A stretch of DNA of 58,545 nt, from positions 1 to 58,545 of the forward strand of contig CBFIHZ010000025.1 of the NCBI GenBank assembly GCA_965662545.1. Reading direction: 5' to 3'. The notes under the pieces were generated by a model, which had not been told where the DNA came from, ran no database searches, and worked only from the letters and a program-made list of their open reading frames with translations. Shown here one piece after another: positions 26,844-35,329 of the stretch; within the stretch, counting starts at the first letter, position 1; the number at the start of each line of letters is the position of its first letter. The DNA is from CPC320 sp002684375 (GTDB lineage: Bacteria; Pseudomonadota; Alphaproteobacteria; Rhodobacterales; Rhodobacteraceae). The position numbers and the translations under genes were made by a program.

Positions 26844-27139
26844 CCGTCAGATCCTTTTTCCGCTGGCGTCCACGTCGCATCGCCAATAGCCCTATATCGA
26901 AAAAACTTAAGAATCGCGACTGTGCCGATGAAATTGATCAGCGCATATAAAAGGGCAATGTCCAGAAAATCCGGTCTGCCCGTCAAAAACCCAAGCACGC
27001 CGATAAACAGAACTGTATGGGTCCCGAAGGAATTTACTGCCAAAACCCGATCATAAAGGGTCGGGCCAAGATAGAGCCGGATCAGTACTAGAACCATCGC
27101 AATAAACAGAGCAAAAGCCGCCACGACAAACATCATCAA
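26840..27139 (-). CDS. mnhF: Mrp-type antiporter subunit F
   Basis: A 99-residue, three-helix protein with the MrpF signature LGPTLYDRVLAVNSFGTHTVLFI and DIALLYALINFIGTVAILKF. It overlaps the E gene by 4 bp and the G gene by 4 bp, so E, F and G are tightly coupled. Confidence 0.93.
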   Translation of the reverse strand: MMMFVVAAFALFIAMVLVLIRLYLGPTLYDRVLAVNSFGTHTVLFIGVLGFLTGRPDFLDIALLYALINFIGTVAILKFFRYRAIGDATWTPAEKGSDG

Positions 27140-27615
27140 GACGCCTCACTTTCAATGCCGCTGACCCGGCGATCCATCTGTGCAAGATCAACGTCGTCAC
27201 TTGGCCCATAAGACAGGGCGTGCACCAAAAAATGCCCCTGCTCAGTCTCGACCGAGATTGTTCCCGGAGTGAGTGTGATTGAGTTTGAAAAAACAACCTG
27301 TGCAAGATCACTGCGCTGGGTATAGGGGACAACAAACATATGCTGGCGGGTTGGCAACCCGGGGGACAGAATGACTTTAGTCACTGTCCAATTGCACTTT
27401 GCGATTTCCACCAAAAGCCAAGCAAAATACCCCAACGCTTTTAAGGGGTTGATAGACGCATCAAGATGATCGCAGTCGACATGGTCCATCCGTCGAACAA
27501 TCACCAACACCAGAACCACCGACGCCACACCAAAGCCTATAACCATTGGCTTATAAACCCCTGACATCAACAGCCAGAGCCCCATCAAAACCGCTGCGCT
27601 GCCAAGGGACCTCAA
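27136..27615 (-). CDS. mnhE: Mrp-type antiporter subunit E
   Basis: A 159-residue protein with one to two N-terminal hydrophobic helices, then the MrpE core LLVEIAKCNWTVTKVILSP and SNSITLTPGTISVE. It is the first gene of the ten-gene minus-strand operon. The start is a TTG at 27615, supported by TGAGG 8 nt upstream; the first ATG, ten codons later, would cut into the first helix. The operon promoter should lie in 27616-27800. Confidence 0.9.
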   Translation of the reverse strand: MRSLGSAAVLMGLWLLMSGVYKPMVIGFGVASVVLVLVIVRRMDHVDCDHLDASINPLKALGYFAWLLVEIAKCNWTVTKVILSPGLPTRQHMFVVPYTQRSDLAQVVFSNSITLTPGTISVETEQGHFLVHALSYGPSDDVDLAQMDRRVSGIESEAS

Positions 27616-28792
27616 CAGACTACCTCATTTGGACAACACATTCGCAACACTGGGTGCCAATCCTCTGCATTTTTTCTGCTTTATAGATAGTTTCCGAACA
27701 CCTGTACATACAGCAATCAGCTTGAATGCAAAAATTAGATTTTGCAGAAAACCCCTGCCCCACAAATAGCCCGCCTAGAGAACACTGCAGACCACTCAAA
27801 CTGCGCCCCAAAGGTCATTGCTCTTGGCCCCAAACCCAAATCATGCCGTCAAAAAGTGCCCGTCAAGCCACCCAAAAGGCCAAATTCAGCCATTAGCAAA
27901 AATACATTTAACTTATCAGCACTTAAAGCCGTAGAATTATTGCGCCTTCGTAAAGAAATAACGGCCAGAGCTTTCCGTTATCTTTAGTAAACAGATTTTC
28001 AGCTGTTATCTATCACATAAAATTTCGTCAAAATTCCAAAGAGCATATCGATAACGTTGCAACCGACGATTGGGTATTGGCGGCAAGAATGAGCGAAGCA
28101 GCGCCTTGCAATATTTTTTGCAAAAATTGCGAGGCCACACTGGAGGTGCTCATCTTCTTCGAGAACCCCGTGCTATGTGGGGTTGGCTTGGGTTCATCAA
28201 CAAAACAGCGCTCTTCAGTACGGCAATGCGCCGCATTTATCGACCAACATCTGTCAATGTACGAGTCGGATTCTGTCGCACGTCGTCGATAATATACCCG
28301 TCATGTTTGCTGTGCTGACCACAGAGCCCAATGCGAATAGCTGCCAATAGCCGCTGACCAAAGTAACTGCGGACCTTCGGAACTCGATGCCAACCAGAAG
28401 TCCCAAAGCAGGCGTTGCGCTGATGGCGCAGGCGCGCGACTCTATGCTTTTGGGATCCGTTGGAATGCAAATATTCTGACCCATTATTGAATCAATACCA
28501 AGCAGATTTAGGTCCGAAACAAGTCACAGACTGCACACATACTTGATCACAAATGTTGAAACGGCTCCGCGAGGCCCTGCAACCGTCGCTGGATCTCTGC
28601 GACTGCCCGACAATATCAGTGCAATAGACACAATAAAGTTTTGCAGTGGGCTTACGATAACCGGCAAAACGACCTTCGGATTAGAGATCCCGCATACCCG
28701 CCATAAATAAGCCATACTTGAATTCTAGCATGAGCAAGCAGGTGGTCTGGCCTGCTATTTTTTACATACGTTTAGCAGAGTTCACTTTCCGC
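27616..28792. other. Gene-free region of about 1.2 kb between the antiporter operon and the capsule genes
   Basis: Only short, mutually overlapping frames are seen, on both strands (for example 28254-28484 and 28524-28715 on the minus strand), none with a recognisable family or a good ribosome-binding site. The composition is mixed: AT-rich at 27890-28060 and more GC-rich at 28100-28450. It probably contains divergent promoters at its ends and degraded coding sequence in the middle. No IS ends or direct repeats were found. Confidence 0.45.
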
Positions 28793-29452
28793 ATGCTGGA
28801 ATTCGAAAATGTAAGCAAATCCTTTTGGACGGGCGTTCAAAGGAAAGTTATCTTAGACCGTGTCTCTTTTAAGGTGGAGCTGGGTACGAGCTTGGGAATT
28901 TTGGCCCCAAACGGCACTGGCAAAACAACACTGATCAACATGATGGCCGGATTGGAAAAACCTGACGAAGGCGTCATCCGCAGGAATTGCAGAATATCTT
29001 TTCCCCTTGGCTTTATGGGGGGCGTGGTCCCCAAACATTCCGCAATGATCAACGCGCGGTATATTGCGAGGCTCTACGGATTGGACCCCGATTATGTTGA
29101 GGCCTTCTGTCGCTGGCTCTGCGGTCTGGATGAGTATTTTGACCAGCCTTTGGGGGTTTACTCCAGTGGGATGAAAGCACGCTTTACGTTCTCGCTAATG
29201 CTGGCCTTGGAATTTGACATTTATCTCATCGACGAAGGCATGCCCAGCAGTACCGATGCCGAATTCAACCGAAAATCCGCGAGCATCCTTCAGGAGCGGC
29301 TGCGAACAACCACAATTATTATTGTATCGCATCAGCCTGAAGTACTTGAGAAATTTGCACAAAAGGCAGCCGTATTACATTGGGGAAAATTACATATGTT
29401 CGAAAGCTTGGAGGAGGCAAAGCAACTTTATGACTATGAAACAACCCGTTAG
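28793..29452 (+). CDS. Capsule polysaccharide ABC transporter, ATP-binding protein (KpsT-like)
   Basis: A 219-residue ABC ATPase starting MLEFENVSKSFWTG. It has a Walker A variant LAPNGTGKTT, a signature written YSSGMKARF (the SSGM form typical of ABC-2 polysaccharide exporters such as KpsT/RfbE), Walker B DIYLIDEG and H-loop IIVSHQ. It energises export of capsular polysaccharide together with a KpsM-type permease. That permease is not next to it. An open frame upstream would add 25 residues, but the chosen start is the family-typical one. The KpsE-like gene overlaps its end by 23 bp. Confidence 0.87.
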   Translation: MLEFENVSKSFWTGVQRKVILDRVSFKVELGTSLGILAPNGTGKTTLINMMAGLEKPDEGVIRRNCRISFPLGFMGGVVPKHSAMINARYIARLYGLDPDYVEAFCRWLCGLDEYFDQPLGVYSSGMKARFTFSLMLALEFDIYLIDEGMPSSTDAEFNRKSASILQERLRTTTIIIVSHQPEVLEKFAQKAAVLHWGKLHMFESLEEAKQLYDYETTR

Positions 29453-31265
29453 GAAATTTCGTATCAGGCGTGTTCCTACAACACCAAGCCCCCAATTAGA
29501 CACCCCCCAATCAGACACAGTGCCAGAAAAACTGGCAGACGATCAAATGCACCCTACAGCCAGTCAAATTCAAACCGCGCAGGTCCAAACCACAAAAAGT
29601 CAGGCCAACCAGCCACAATCAACACATCCTCAAACCCGTCATTCTAAAGATGGACAGTCTCAAAAAGCGCATCCTCAAACCGACCATACCCAGGTGAAGC
29701 CGTCACAACACCTTCATCCTCAAAACAATCTTGCGACACCGCCACATAAAGAGACAAGCCCCGAAACAAATCGCTCCGAAAAAACGCCACCAGCAGTCGC
29801 GAACAACACGACTGATACGACACCCGCAAATCAAATCGAGGCAATCCAAAAAGAAGGGTTAACCGGGCGCCAACTGCGCATGGCCCGTCGTATCGCCAAT
29901 GAACATAAATTACCTGCGCAAACGGATTTTGATGCCGTGCGTCTGCTCAGGGCAAAAGGAATTGATCCATTTAACCGCAGCAATCCTCTTGATTGGATTT
30001 CACCAGAGCAAAATCAAAACAAGTCTCCATCTCCCGACAATGCAAAGGTCCAGCTGCCACAAAAAATTGAAAAAGCACCCGAAACGCTACCCTCTACCGA
30101 CGTCAATCCTATCGACCGCCGCAGCGAAGAAATCCGACAAATTCAACTGGAAATTACCCGCAGGCGCCGCCGAAAGGCGTTAATGTTATTGGCCCGTTTG
30201 GTGGTTTTTGTGTTCTTGCCCACGGCAGTAACGGCTTGGTACTTTTATTTTGTCGCAACACCGCTGTATTCAACCAAAGCTGAGTTTTTGATCCTTAACG
30301 CAGAGGGGAGCGCCAGCGCAGGTGCAGGAGGTCTCCTTACGGGCACGGGCCTTGCCTCAAGCCAAGACGCGGTCTCTGTGCAAAATTATCTATTGTCAAA
30401 AGAGGCAATGTTGCGCTTGGACAATGATGTCGGGTTCAAAGCCCATTTTTCACAAAGCTGGATCGACCCATTACTACGGCTTGACGAGGACGCCTCAAAC
30501 GAAAAGGCTTATAAACTTTACAAACGCAACCTCGAGATTGGCTATGATCCAACCGAAGGGGTATTGAAAATGGAAGTCACGGCAACCGATCCGGCCGTCT
30601 CCAAACAATATGCCGAGGCTTTGATCGCGTACTCAGAGGAAAAAGTAGACAACCTGTCGCGCCGCAAACGTGACAATCAGGTTGCAGACGCTGAAAAAGC
30701 GCTTGAAAAAGCCCATCAAGAACGGCTGGATGCACAGGAAAGGCTGTTAAGGTTACAACAGGAAAATGCGGTGGTCGACCCGCAGGGCAAACTGACCGCT
30801 ATGCGGGCCCGGATCACCCATTTTGAGACCGAATTGCAACTGAAAAGACTGCGACTGCAGGCTTTGCTGGATAATCCACGCCCCAATACTGCAAAACTAT
30901 CCGGTCTTAAGGGCGATATTAGACGTCTCATTGCTTTGCTTGATGAAATGAACCTAGAAATGGTGGATGCGTCACAGGGAGAGCAGTCGCTTGCGGACCT
31001 AAGCCTGCAAATCTTAATGGCACAGGGCGATCTGCAAACCCGCGATATGATGCTGCAAAGATCACTGGAAAACTTGATCCAGACCCAACGAGAGGCCGGC
31101 TCGCAAGTGCGCTATCTCACGACCAGTGTATCTCCAGTAGAGGCACAGGATCCGAGTTATCCAAAGAAATTCGAAAACGCGATCCTTGCCGCCTTGATCT
31201 TTTCCGGAATCTATTTGATGCTTTCGTTGACAGCTTCCATTCTCCGCGAACAGGTTTCATCATAA
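29430..31265 (+). CDS. Capsule polysaccharide export inner-membrane protein (KpsE/Wzz-like) with long Q/H-rich N-terminus
   Basis: A 611-residue protein of the polysaccharide co-polymerase/export type. Residues 20-215 are low-complexity, rich in Q, T, P, S and H, with imperfect HPQT.H repeats. A basic segment follows, then a transmembrane helix (LLARLVVFVFLPTAVTAWYFYFV), a Wzz-like periplasmic domain, a long coiled coil (VADAEKALEKAHQERLDAQERLLRLQQENA) and a C-terminal helix (FENAILAALIFSGIYLMLSL). KpsE links the inner-membrane ABC transporter to the outer-membrane exporter. The start at 29430 or 29436 lies inside the end of the KpsT-like gene, downstream of GGAGGAGG. The extended cytoplasmic N-terminus is far longer than in E. 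coli KpsE. Confidence 0.85.
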   Translation: MTMKQPVRKFRIRRVPTTPSPQLDTPQSDTVPEKLADDQMHPTASQIQTAQVQTTKSQANQPQSTHPQTRHSKDGQSQKAHPQTDHTQVKPSQHLHPQNNLATPPHKETSPETNRSEKTPPAVANNTTDTTPANQIEAIQKEGLTGRQLRMARRIANEHKLPAQTDFDAVRLLRAKGIDPFNRSNPLDWISPEQNQNKSPSPDNAKVQLPQKIEKAPETLPSTDVNPIDRRSEEIRQIQLEITRRRRRKALMLLARLVVFVFLPTAVTAWYFYFVATPLYSTKAEFLILNAEGSASAGAGGLLTGTGLASSQDAVSVQNYLLSKEAMLRLDNDVGFKAHFSQSWIDPLLRLDEDASNEKAYKLYKRNLEIGYDPTEGVLKMEVTATDPAVSKQYAEALIAYSEEKVDNLSRRKRDNQVADAEKALEKAHQERLDAQERLLRLQQENAVVDPQGKLTAMRARITHFETELQLKRLRLQALLDNPRPNTAKLSGLKGDIRRLIALLDEMNLEMVDASQGEQSLADLSLQILMAQGDLQTRDMMLQRSLENLIQTQREAGSQVRYLTTSVSPVEAQDPSYPKKFENAILAALIFSGIYLMLSLTASILREQVSS

Positions 31266-32098
31266 TGAAGAACATAGAGTGTGCCGGTCTAACTTTAGGC
31301 AATACGCAAGCGCTGACCTTAATAGCGGGCCCGTGCCAATTGGAATCCGCCGGACATGCCGAGATGATTGCCGGCCACTTGAAAGAGGCTTGCGCCGCCG
31401 CTGGAGCGCAATTCGTCTTTAAAGCTTCTTTCGACAAGGCCAATCGTACCTCCCTCAGCGGCCAGCGCGGCATTGGCCTCGACGCGGGATTGAAGGTACT
31501 TCAGCATATCAAAGAAACGCTCAAAGTACCGGTTTTGACGGACATTCACAGCCCCGAGCAATGCGCCCCCACGGCCGAGGTCTGCGATATCTTGCAAATA
31601 CCTGCCTTTTTATGCCGACAAACCGATCTGCTGCTCGCCGCCGGACAGACCGGCGCAGTAATCAATGTGAAAAAGGGACAGTTTCTAGCCCCGTGGGATA
31701 TGCCTAATATTATCGCTAAAATCGAAAGCACCGGCAATCAACAGCTGCTTTTAACCGAGCGCGGGACCTCGTTTGGCTATAATACCTTGGTGGCTGATAT
31801 GCGCGCCCTGCCCCAGATGGCACGATCCGGTTATCCGGTGGTGATGGATGCAACACACTCTGTTGCACAGCCCGGCGGCAAAGGCACCTCAAGCGGCGGA
31901 CAACGCGAATTTGCCCCGGTGATGGCGCGGGCTGCCGTCGCGTTGGGCATCGCCGCGGTGTTCATCGAGACCCATGAAAATCCGGACACTGCCCCATCAG
32001 ATGGGCCAAATATGATTGTCCTCGACCAAATGCCGGCGTTGATCTCCACGCTTATGCAATTCGACCAGATCGCCAAGGCCAATCCGATCGTTCTGTAA
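31265..32098 (+). CDS. kdsA: 3-deoxy-8-phosphooctulonate synthase (Kdo-8-P synthase)
   Basis: A 277-residue TIM-barrel synthase that condenses arabinose 5-phosphate with phosphoenolpyruvate to Kdo 8-phosphate. Family blocks: IAGPCQLES, FKASFDKANRTS, VLTDIHSPEQC, IPAFLCRQTDLL, NVKKGQFLAPWDM, LTERGTSFGYNTLV and DATHSVAQPGG. The last of these and the C11-like cysteine in GPCQLE are features of the metal-dependent type. It overlaps the KpsE stop by 1 bp (TAATG) and so belongs to the capsule operon; Kdo is used for lipid A and as the linker of some capsules. Confidence 0.95.
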   Translation: MKNIECAGLTLGNTQALTLIAGPCQLESAGHAEMIAGHLKEACAAAGAQFVFKASFDKANRTSLSGQRGIGLDAGLKVLQHIKETLKVPVLTDIHSPEQCAPTAEVCDILQIPAFLCRQTDLLLAAGQTGAVINVKKGQFLAPWDMPNIIAKIESTGNQQLLLTERGTSFGYNTLVADMRALPQMARSGYPVVMDATHSVAQPGGKGTSSGGQREFAPVMARAAVALGIAAVFIETHENPDTAPSDGPNMIVLDQMPALISTLMQFDQIAKANPIVL

Positions 32099-32195
32099 CT
32101 GTGCAACTGCTTATCAATCATTACTAGGCACTGCACAGGCATTCTAAAACCGCAGCAATCGCTGTTTTAGAAAGCCGTCTTTGGTTCCAAACAAC

Positions 32196-32225
32196 AAAAA
32201 ACCGGGTGTTCAGGCCCGGTTTTTT
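32196..32225. terminator. Bidirectional rho-independent terminator between kdsA and trcR
   Basis: The arms AAAAAACCGGG (32196-32206) and CCCGGTTTTTT (32215-32225) are perfectly complementary with an 8-nt loop, giving a GC stem with a T-run on either strand. It lies between the convergent kdsA and trcR genes and should serve both. Confidence 0.92.
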
Positions 32226-32249
32226 AACATCCCGCGAATACCTTTACGG

Positions 32250-33008
32250 CTATGGTTGCTCGTCGCCGCTGCCGCCGTCTTCAGGAAGGTTGAAAAAGCT
32301 GTCGGCGTCACGGATATCAACCGGACCGCTGTCCGCATCTTCGTCCTCATCGTCTTCACGCAGGGCAAAGGCTTCCAACCCGCTGGTGTCCTCGGCTAAT
32401 TTTGGTTCAATAGGCATCTCAAGGCTCTGCGCAGTGCTGACCAGCTTGCGGCGTTCATCGTCACTCATCACAACGCCCTCAGCCAGTTTCTTCGCTGCAG
32501 CTTTTTGCACAACCGCATCAAGCTCTGACTGCTTGCACAGACCAAGAGCTACAGGATCAATCGGCTGAATGTTCGAAATATTCCAATGAGTCCGCTCGCG
32601 AATAGCCTGAATCGTCGGCTTCGTGGTGCCAACCAGCTTGCCGATCTGACTGTCCGAAAGTTCCGGATGAAACTTAACCAACCACAGGATCGACGCAGGA
32701 CGATCCTGCCGTTTCGAAAGAGGGGTATAACGGGGACCACGACGCTTTTCCTCGCCCTGTGCTGCAGCATTAAACTTTAGCTTTAACTGTCGCAGGGGAT
32801 TGGCCTCGGCACCCGAAATCTCTTCACTGGTCAGTTGGTTATTGACCACCGGATCAAACCCTTTGACCCCGGTGGCTACATCCCCATCCGCAATCCCCTG
32901 CACTTCTAACTCGTGCATGCCGGTAAAATCACCGATCTGCTTAAAGGTCAGTGTGGTGTTGTCGACCAACCAAACAGCGGTCGCTTTTGCCATGATAGGT
33001 TTGCCCAT
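32250..33008 (-). CDS. trcR: Cell cycle transcriptional regulator TrcR (DUF1013)
   Basis: A 252-residue alphaproteobacterial DUF1013 protein. Its hallmark N-terminus is MGKPIMAKATAVWLVDNT, followed by LTFKQIGDFTGMHELEVQGIADGD and a second helix-turn-helix-like part (ASILWLVKFHPELSDSQIGKLVGTTKPTIQAI). The C-terminus is very acidic (EDDEDEDADSGP). TrcR is reported to act with CtrA and CcrM-linked cell-cycle regulation in Caulobacter-type bacteria. The start at 33008 follows GGAGAG at 5-6 nt; the frame continues upstream without conserved sequence. It ends just beyond the bidirectional terminator. Confidence 0.9.
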   Translation of the reverse strand: MGKPIMAKATAVWLVDNTTLTFKQIGDFTGMHELEVQGIADGDVATGVKGFDPVVNNQLTSEEISGAEANPLRQLKLKFNAAAQGEEKRRGPRYTPLSKRQDRPASILWLVKFHPELSDSQIGKLVGTTKPTIQAIRERTHWNISNIQPIDPVALGLCKQSELDAVVQKAAAKKLAEGVVMSDDERRKLVSTAQSLEMPIEPKLAEDTSGLEAFALREDDEDEDADSGPVDIRDADSFFNLPEDGGSGDEQP

Positions 33009-33187
33009 TAGGTCTCTCCTTACTACATCTTCCCCCTCGCCCCGAAGCAGGCAGCCTGACAACAGGCGGGTTTCCATTTTATGGGGAACTTACGCAACGT
33101 ATAAGCTGGTTTTTCAAATAAGGAAAGAGCCAATCAACAAGGGGCATTCACTAGAACAGCCGGACAAATGAGGCACGTTACAGCAGT

Positions 33188-34168
33188 TTAATCATGGTCA
33201 ATTCGCAGGACAATCTTACCAATATGCGTGCTTGTTTCCATCCTAGCATGCGCCTGCGCCGCCTGATCCAAATCAAAACAACTGTCGATCACTGGGGCGA
33301 TCCGACCCGCTGACAGAAGGGGCCAAACCTGAGACAGCAGACTTGCTGCAATGCGTGCTTTTGCAACATCCGACTGCGGACGCAAAGTGCTGCCGGTCAG
33401 TGTTAACCGGCGCGTCATCACTTGGGTGAAATTAAGGGATGTTTTCGGGCCTTGCAAAAATGCGATCTGAACAAGACGACCGTCATCGGCGAGCGCATCA
33501 AGATTGCGCGCAATATAATCGCCACCCACCATGTCCAAAATTACATCCGCGCCGCCTTCGCTTTGCATGATGGGCACAAAGTCCGTCTCGCGGTAATTAA
33601 CCGCCCGCTCGGCCCCCAAATCAAGACAAGCACGACATTTGGCATCAGAGCCCGCCGTGGTGAACACCCGCGCGCCAAACGCCCGCGCCAGTTGGATCGC
33701 TGTGGTACCGATACCCGAAGATCCACCATGCAGCAAAAAACGCTCTCCCGCTTTTAGACCACCGCGCTGGAACACATTTGACCAAACCGTAAAAAACGTC
33801 TCGGGCAGACAGGCCGCCTGTTTGAGATCAAACCCGTTGGGCACCGGCAGGCAATGCGCTGCCTGTGTCACCGCATACTCGGCATAGCCCCCTCCGGGTA
33901 GCAACGCACAAACTTGTTGACCCTGCTGCAGGCCCAAGACGCCCGCCCCACAGGCGGCGATGGTGCCTGAAGCCTCTAACCCGGGCAAGTCGCTGGCCCC
34001 CGCCGGTGGATTGTACAAACCAGCCCGCTGCAGCGCGTCTGGCCGGTTGACCCCCGCATAGGCGACCTTAAGCACCACCTGCCCCGGTCCCGGAACAGGA
34101 ACTGGCCGCTCGGCCAAGTGCAAAACATCCGGAGCCCCGGGGGCGGAAATTTCAATAGCGCGCATCAT
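33188..34168 (-). CDS. NAD(P)H-quinone oxidoreductase (PIG3/QOR-like zinc-less MDR family)
   Basis: A 326-residue medium-chain reductase starting MMRAIEISAPGAPDVL. It has the family cofactor motif LLHGGSSGIGTTAIQLARAFGARV, the NRPDALQRAGLYNPP substrate-side block and VILDMVGGDYIARNLDALADDGRLV. No structural zinc cysteine cluster is present, which fits quinone reductases of the PIG3 type. It follows coq9 by 18 bp on the same strand, so it may be cotranscribed with the ubiquinone gene. The substrate is not determined. Confidence 0.87.
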   Translation of the reverse strand: MMRAIEISAPGAPDVLHLAERPVPVPGPGQVVLKVAYAGVNRPDALQRAGLYNPPAGASDLPGLEASGTIAACGAGVLGLQQGQQVCALLPGGGYAEYAVTQAAHCLPVPNGFDLKQAACLPETFFTVWSNVFQRGGLKAGERFLLHGGSSGIGTTAIQLARAFGARVFTTAGSDAKCRACLDLGAERAVNYRETDFVPIMQSEGGADVILDMVGGDYIARNLDALADDGRLVQIAFLQGPKTSLNFTQVMTRRLTLTGSTLRPQSDVAKARIAASLLSQVWPLLSAGRIAPVIDSCFDLDQAAQAHARMETSTHIGKIVLRIDHD

Positions 34169-34186
34169 GCAATAAATCACTTTCAA

Positions 34187-34885
34187 TTAAGAGCGTCGAG
34201 ACCAGTTTCCTGGCAAGTCAACTGTCGGCACACCACTTGGTGCTTTGATCTTGGACAAAAGCCAGTTTGGCCCCGCCAAGAGTTGTTTGGCAAGCGGGTT
34301 GGCATTCACCTGTGCTTTGAATTTTTCAAATTGCATCACGTTTTCAATACGCCGGTCTAGAAACGTCCAAGTGTCTTGATGATTCGGTGAATTATCACCC
34401 AGCCAATAGAGCACGGTCGCGCTGTAGACACTGCTGAGGGTCAGGCGCTTGGTGTACCAGTTCACATCAGCCGAACTGTCCCCTATCGCCGCCCATATCC
34501 GGTCGCATGTGCCCCATACCAACCCGGCACCTTCCGCAGCGTGCTGTGGCAATGCCATCAGTGTGGCTCCTCGGCGCACTGCTTCTTTATCGCGGATAGC
34601 ATCCAAGCGGGCGCGCACCGAAAAGGTTATTTTTTCTCTTATTTTCATGGCATTAATATCTGTTTTTTGCAAAACAACCTGCATGGCCTCATCGCCATCG
34701 TGATGAAAGCGTATCGCCAGATCAATCGCCCCCCTCGGACAGGCCAAAGCCGCCATTTGCCGCGTGATCGACAGGTCTTGGCAAGCCGCTCTCAGGCTGG
34801 TTTCAGACCAGCCATCAAACGCCACATGGGGCAGTGCTGCAGCCAAAAGTTGCGCCTGCATGTCCTCATTTTCCTGTACAGCCAT
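34187..34885 (-). CDS. COQ9 family protein (ubiquinone biosynthesis)
   Basis: A 232-residue COQ9/RpsU-divergently-transcribed protein. It starts MAVQENEDM, with an N-terminal TetR-like helical region (ALPHVAFDGWSETSLRAACQDLSI) and the lipid-binding C-terminal domain containing DSSADVNWYTKRLTLSSVYSATVLYWLGD. In mitochondria COQ9 presents lipid intermediates to COQ7. The start at 34885 follows AGAGGAA. It is divergent from rpsU, the arrangement that gave the family its alternative name. Confidence 0.92.
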   Translation of the reverse strand: MAVQENEDMQAQLLAAALPHVAFDGWSETSLRAACQDLSITRQMAALACPRGAIDLAIRFHHDGDEAMQVVLQKTDINAMKIREKITFSVRARLDAIRDKEAVRRGATLMALPQHAAEGAGLVWGTCDRIWAAIGDSSADVNWYTKRLTLSSVYSATVLYWLGDNSPNHQDTWTFLDRRIENVMQFEKFKAQVNANPLAKQLLAGPNWLLSKIKAPSGVPTVDLPGNWSRRS

Positions 34886-34992
34886 TTGACCATTCCTCTG
34901 TTTGTGCGTGCTAGACAAGCTAGCTCGTTATTGCTATAGGACCAACTCCTGCAATCCTTGCAACTCTAAACTAGAAAGGTGGTGACAACCAC

Positions 34993-35199
34993 ATGCAGGT
35001 TAGTGTCCGCGATAACAACGTTGATCAGGCGCTCCGCGCTCTGAAGAAAAAACTACAACGCGAAGGCGTTTTTCGGGAAATGAAGCTCAAGCAACATTTC
35101 GAAAAACCGTCTGAGAAAAAAGCACGCGAAAAAGCTGAAGCTATCCGACGTGCCCGCAAGTTGGCTCGTAAAAAAGCCCAGCGCGAAGGTATGATGTAA
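34993..35199 (+). CDS. rpsU: 30S ribosomal protein S21
   Basis: A 68-residue, very basic ribosomal protein, MQVSVRDNNVDQALRALKKK at the start and RRARKLARKKAQREG near the end. The length is typical for alphaproteobacteria. An AAGGTGGTGA ribosome-binding region precedes it, and a strong terminator follows. Confidence 0.96.
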   Translation: MQVSVRDNNVDQALRALKKKLQREGVFREMKLKQHFEKPSEKKAREKAEAIRRARKLARKKAQREGMM

Positions 35200-35233
35200 G
35201 ATCATCGCCATGCGACGATCATCGAGACGAGAC

Positions 35234-35265
35234 AACCCCCGGGCGTTTGCTGCGGGGGTTTTTCT
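35234..35265 (+). terminator. Rho-independent terminator of rpsU
   Basis: AACCCCC (35234-35240) pairs with GGGGGTT (35254-35260) and is followed by a T-rich run to about 35269. It lies 34 bp after the rpsU stop. Confidence 0.9.
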
Positions 35266-35329
35266 TTTTCGATACTCTTAAATGACGCCTTTTTGCTACC
35301 AAACAATAGATTGGCGGCTACAGTCAAAA

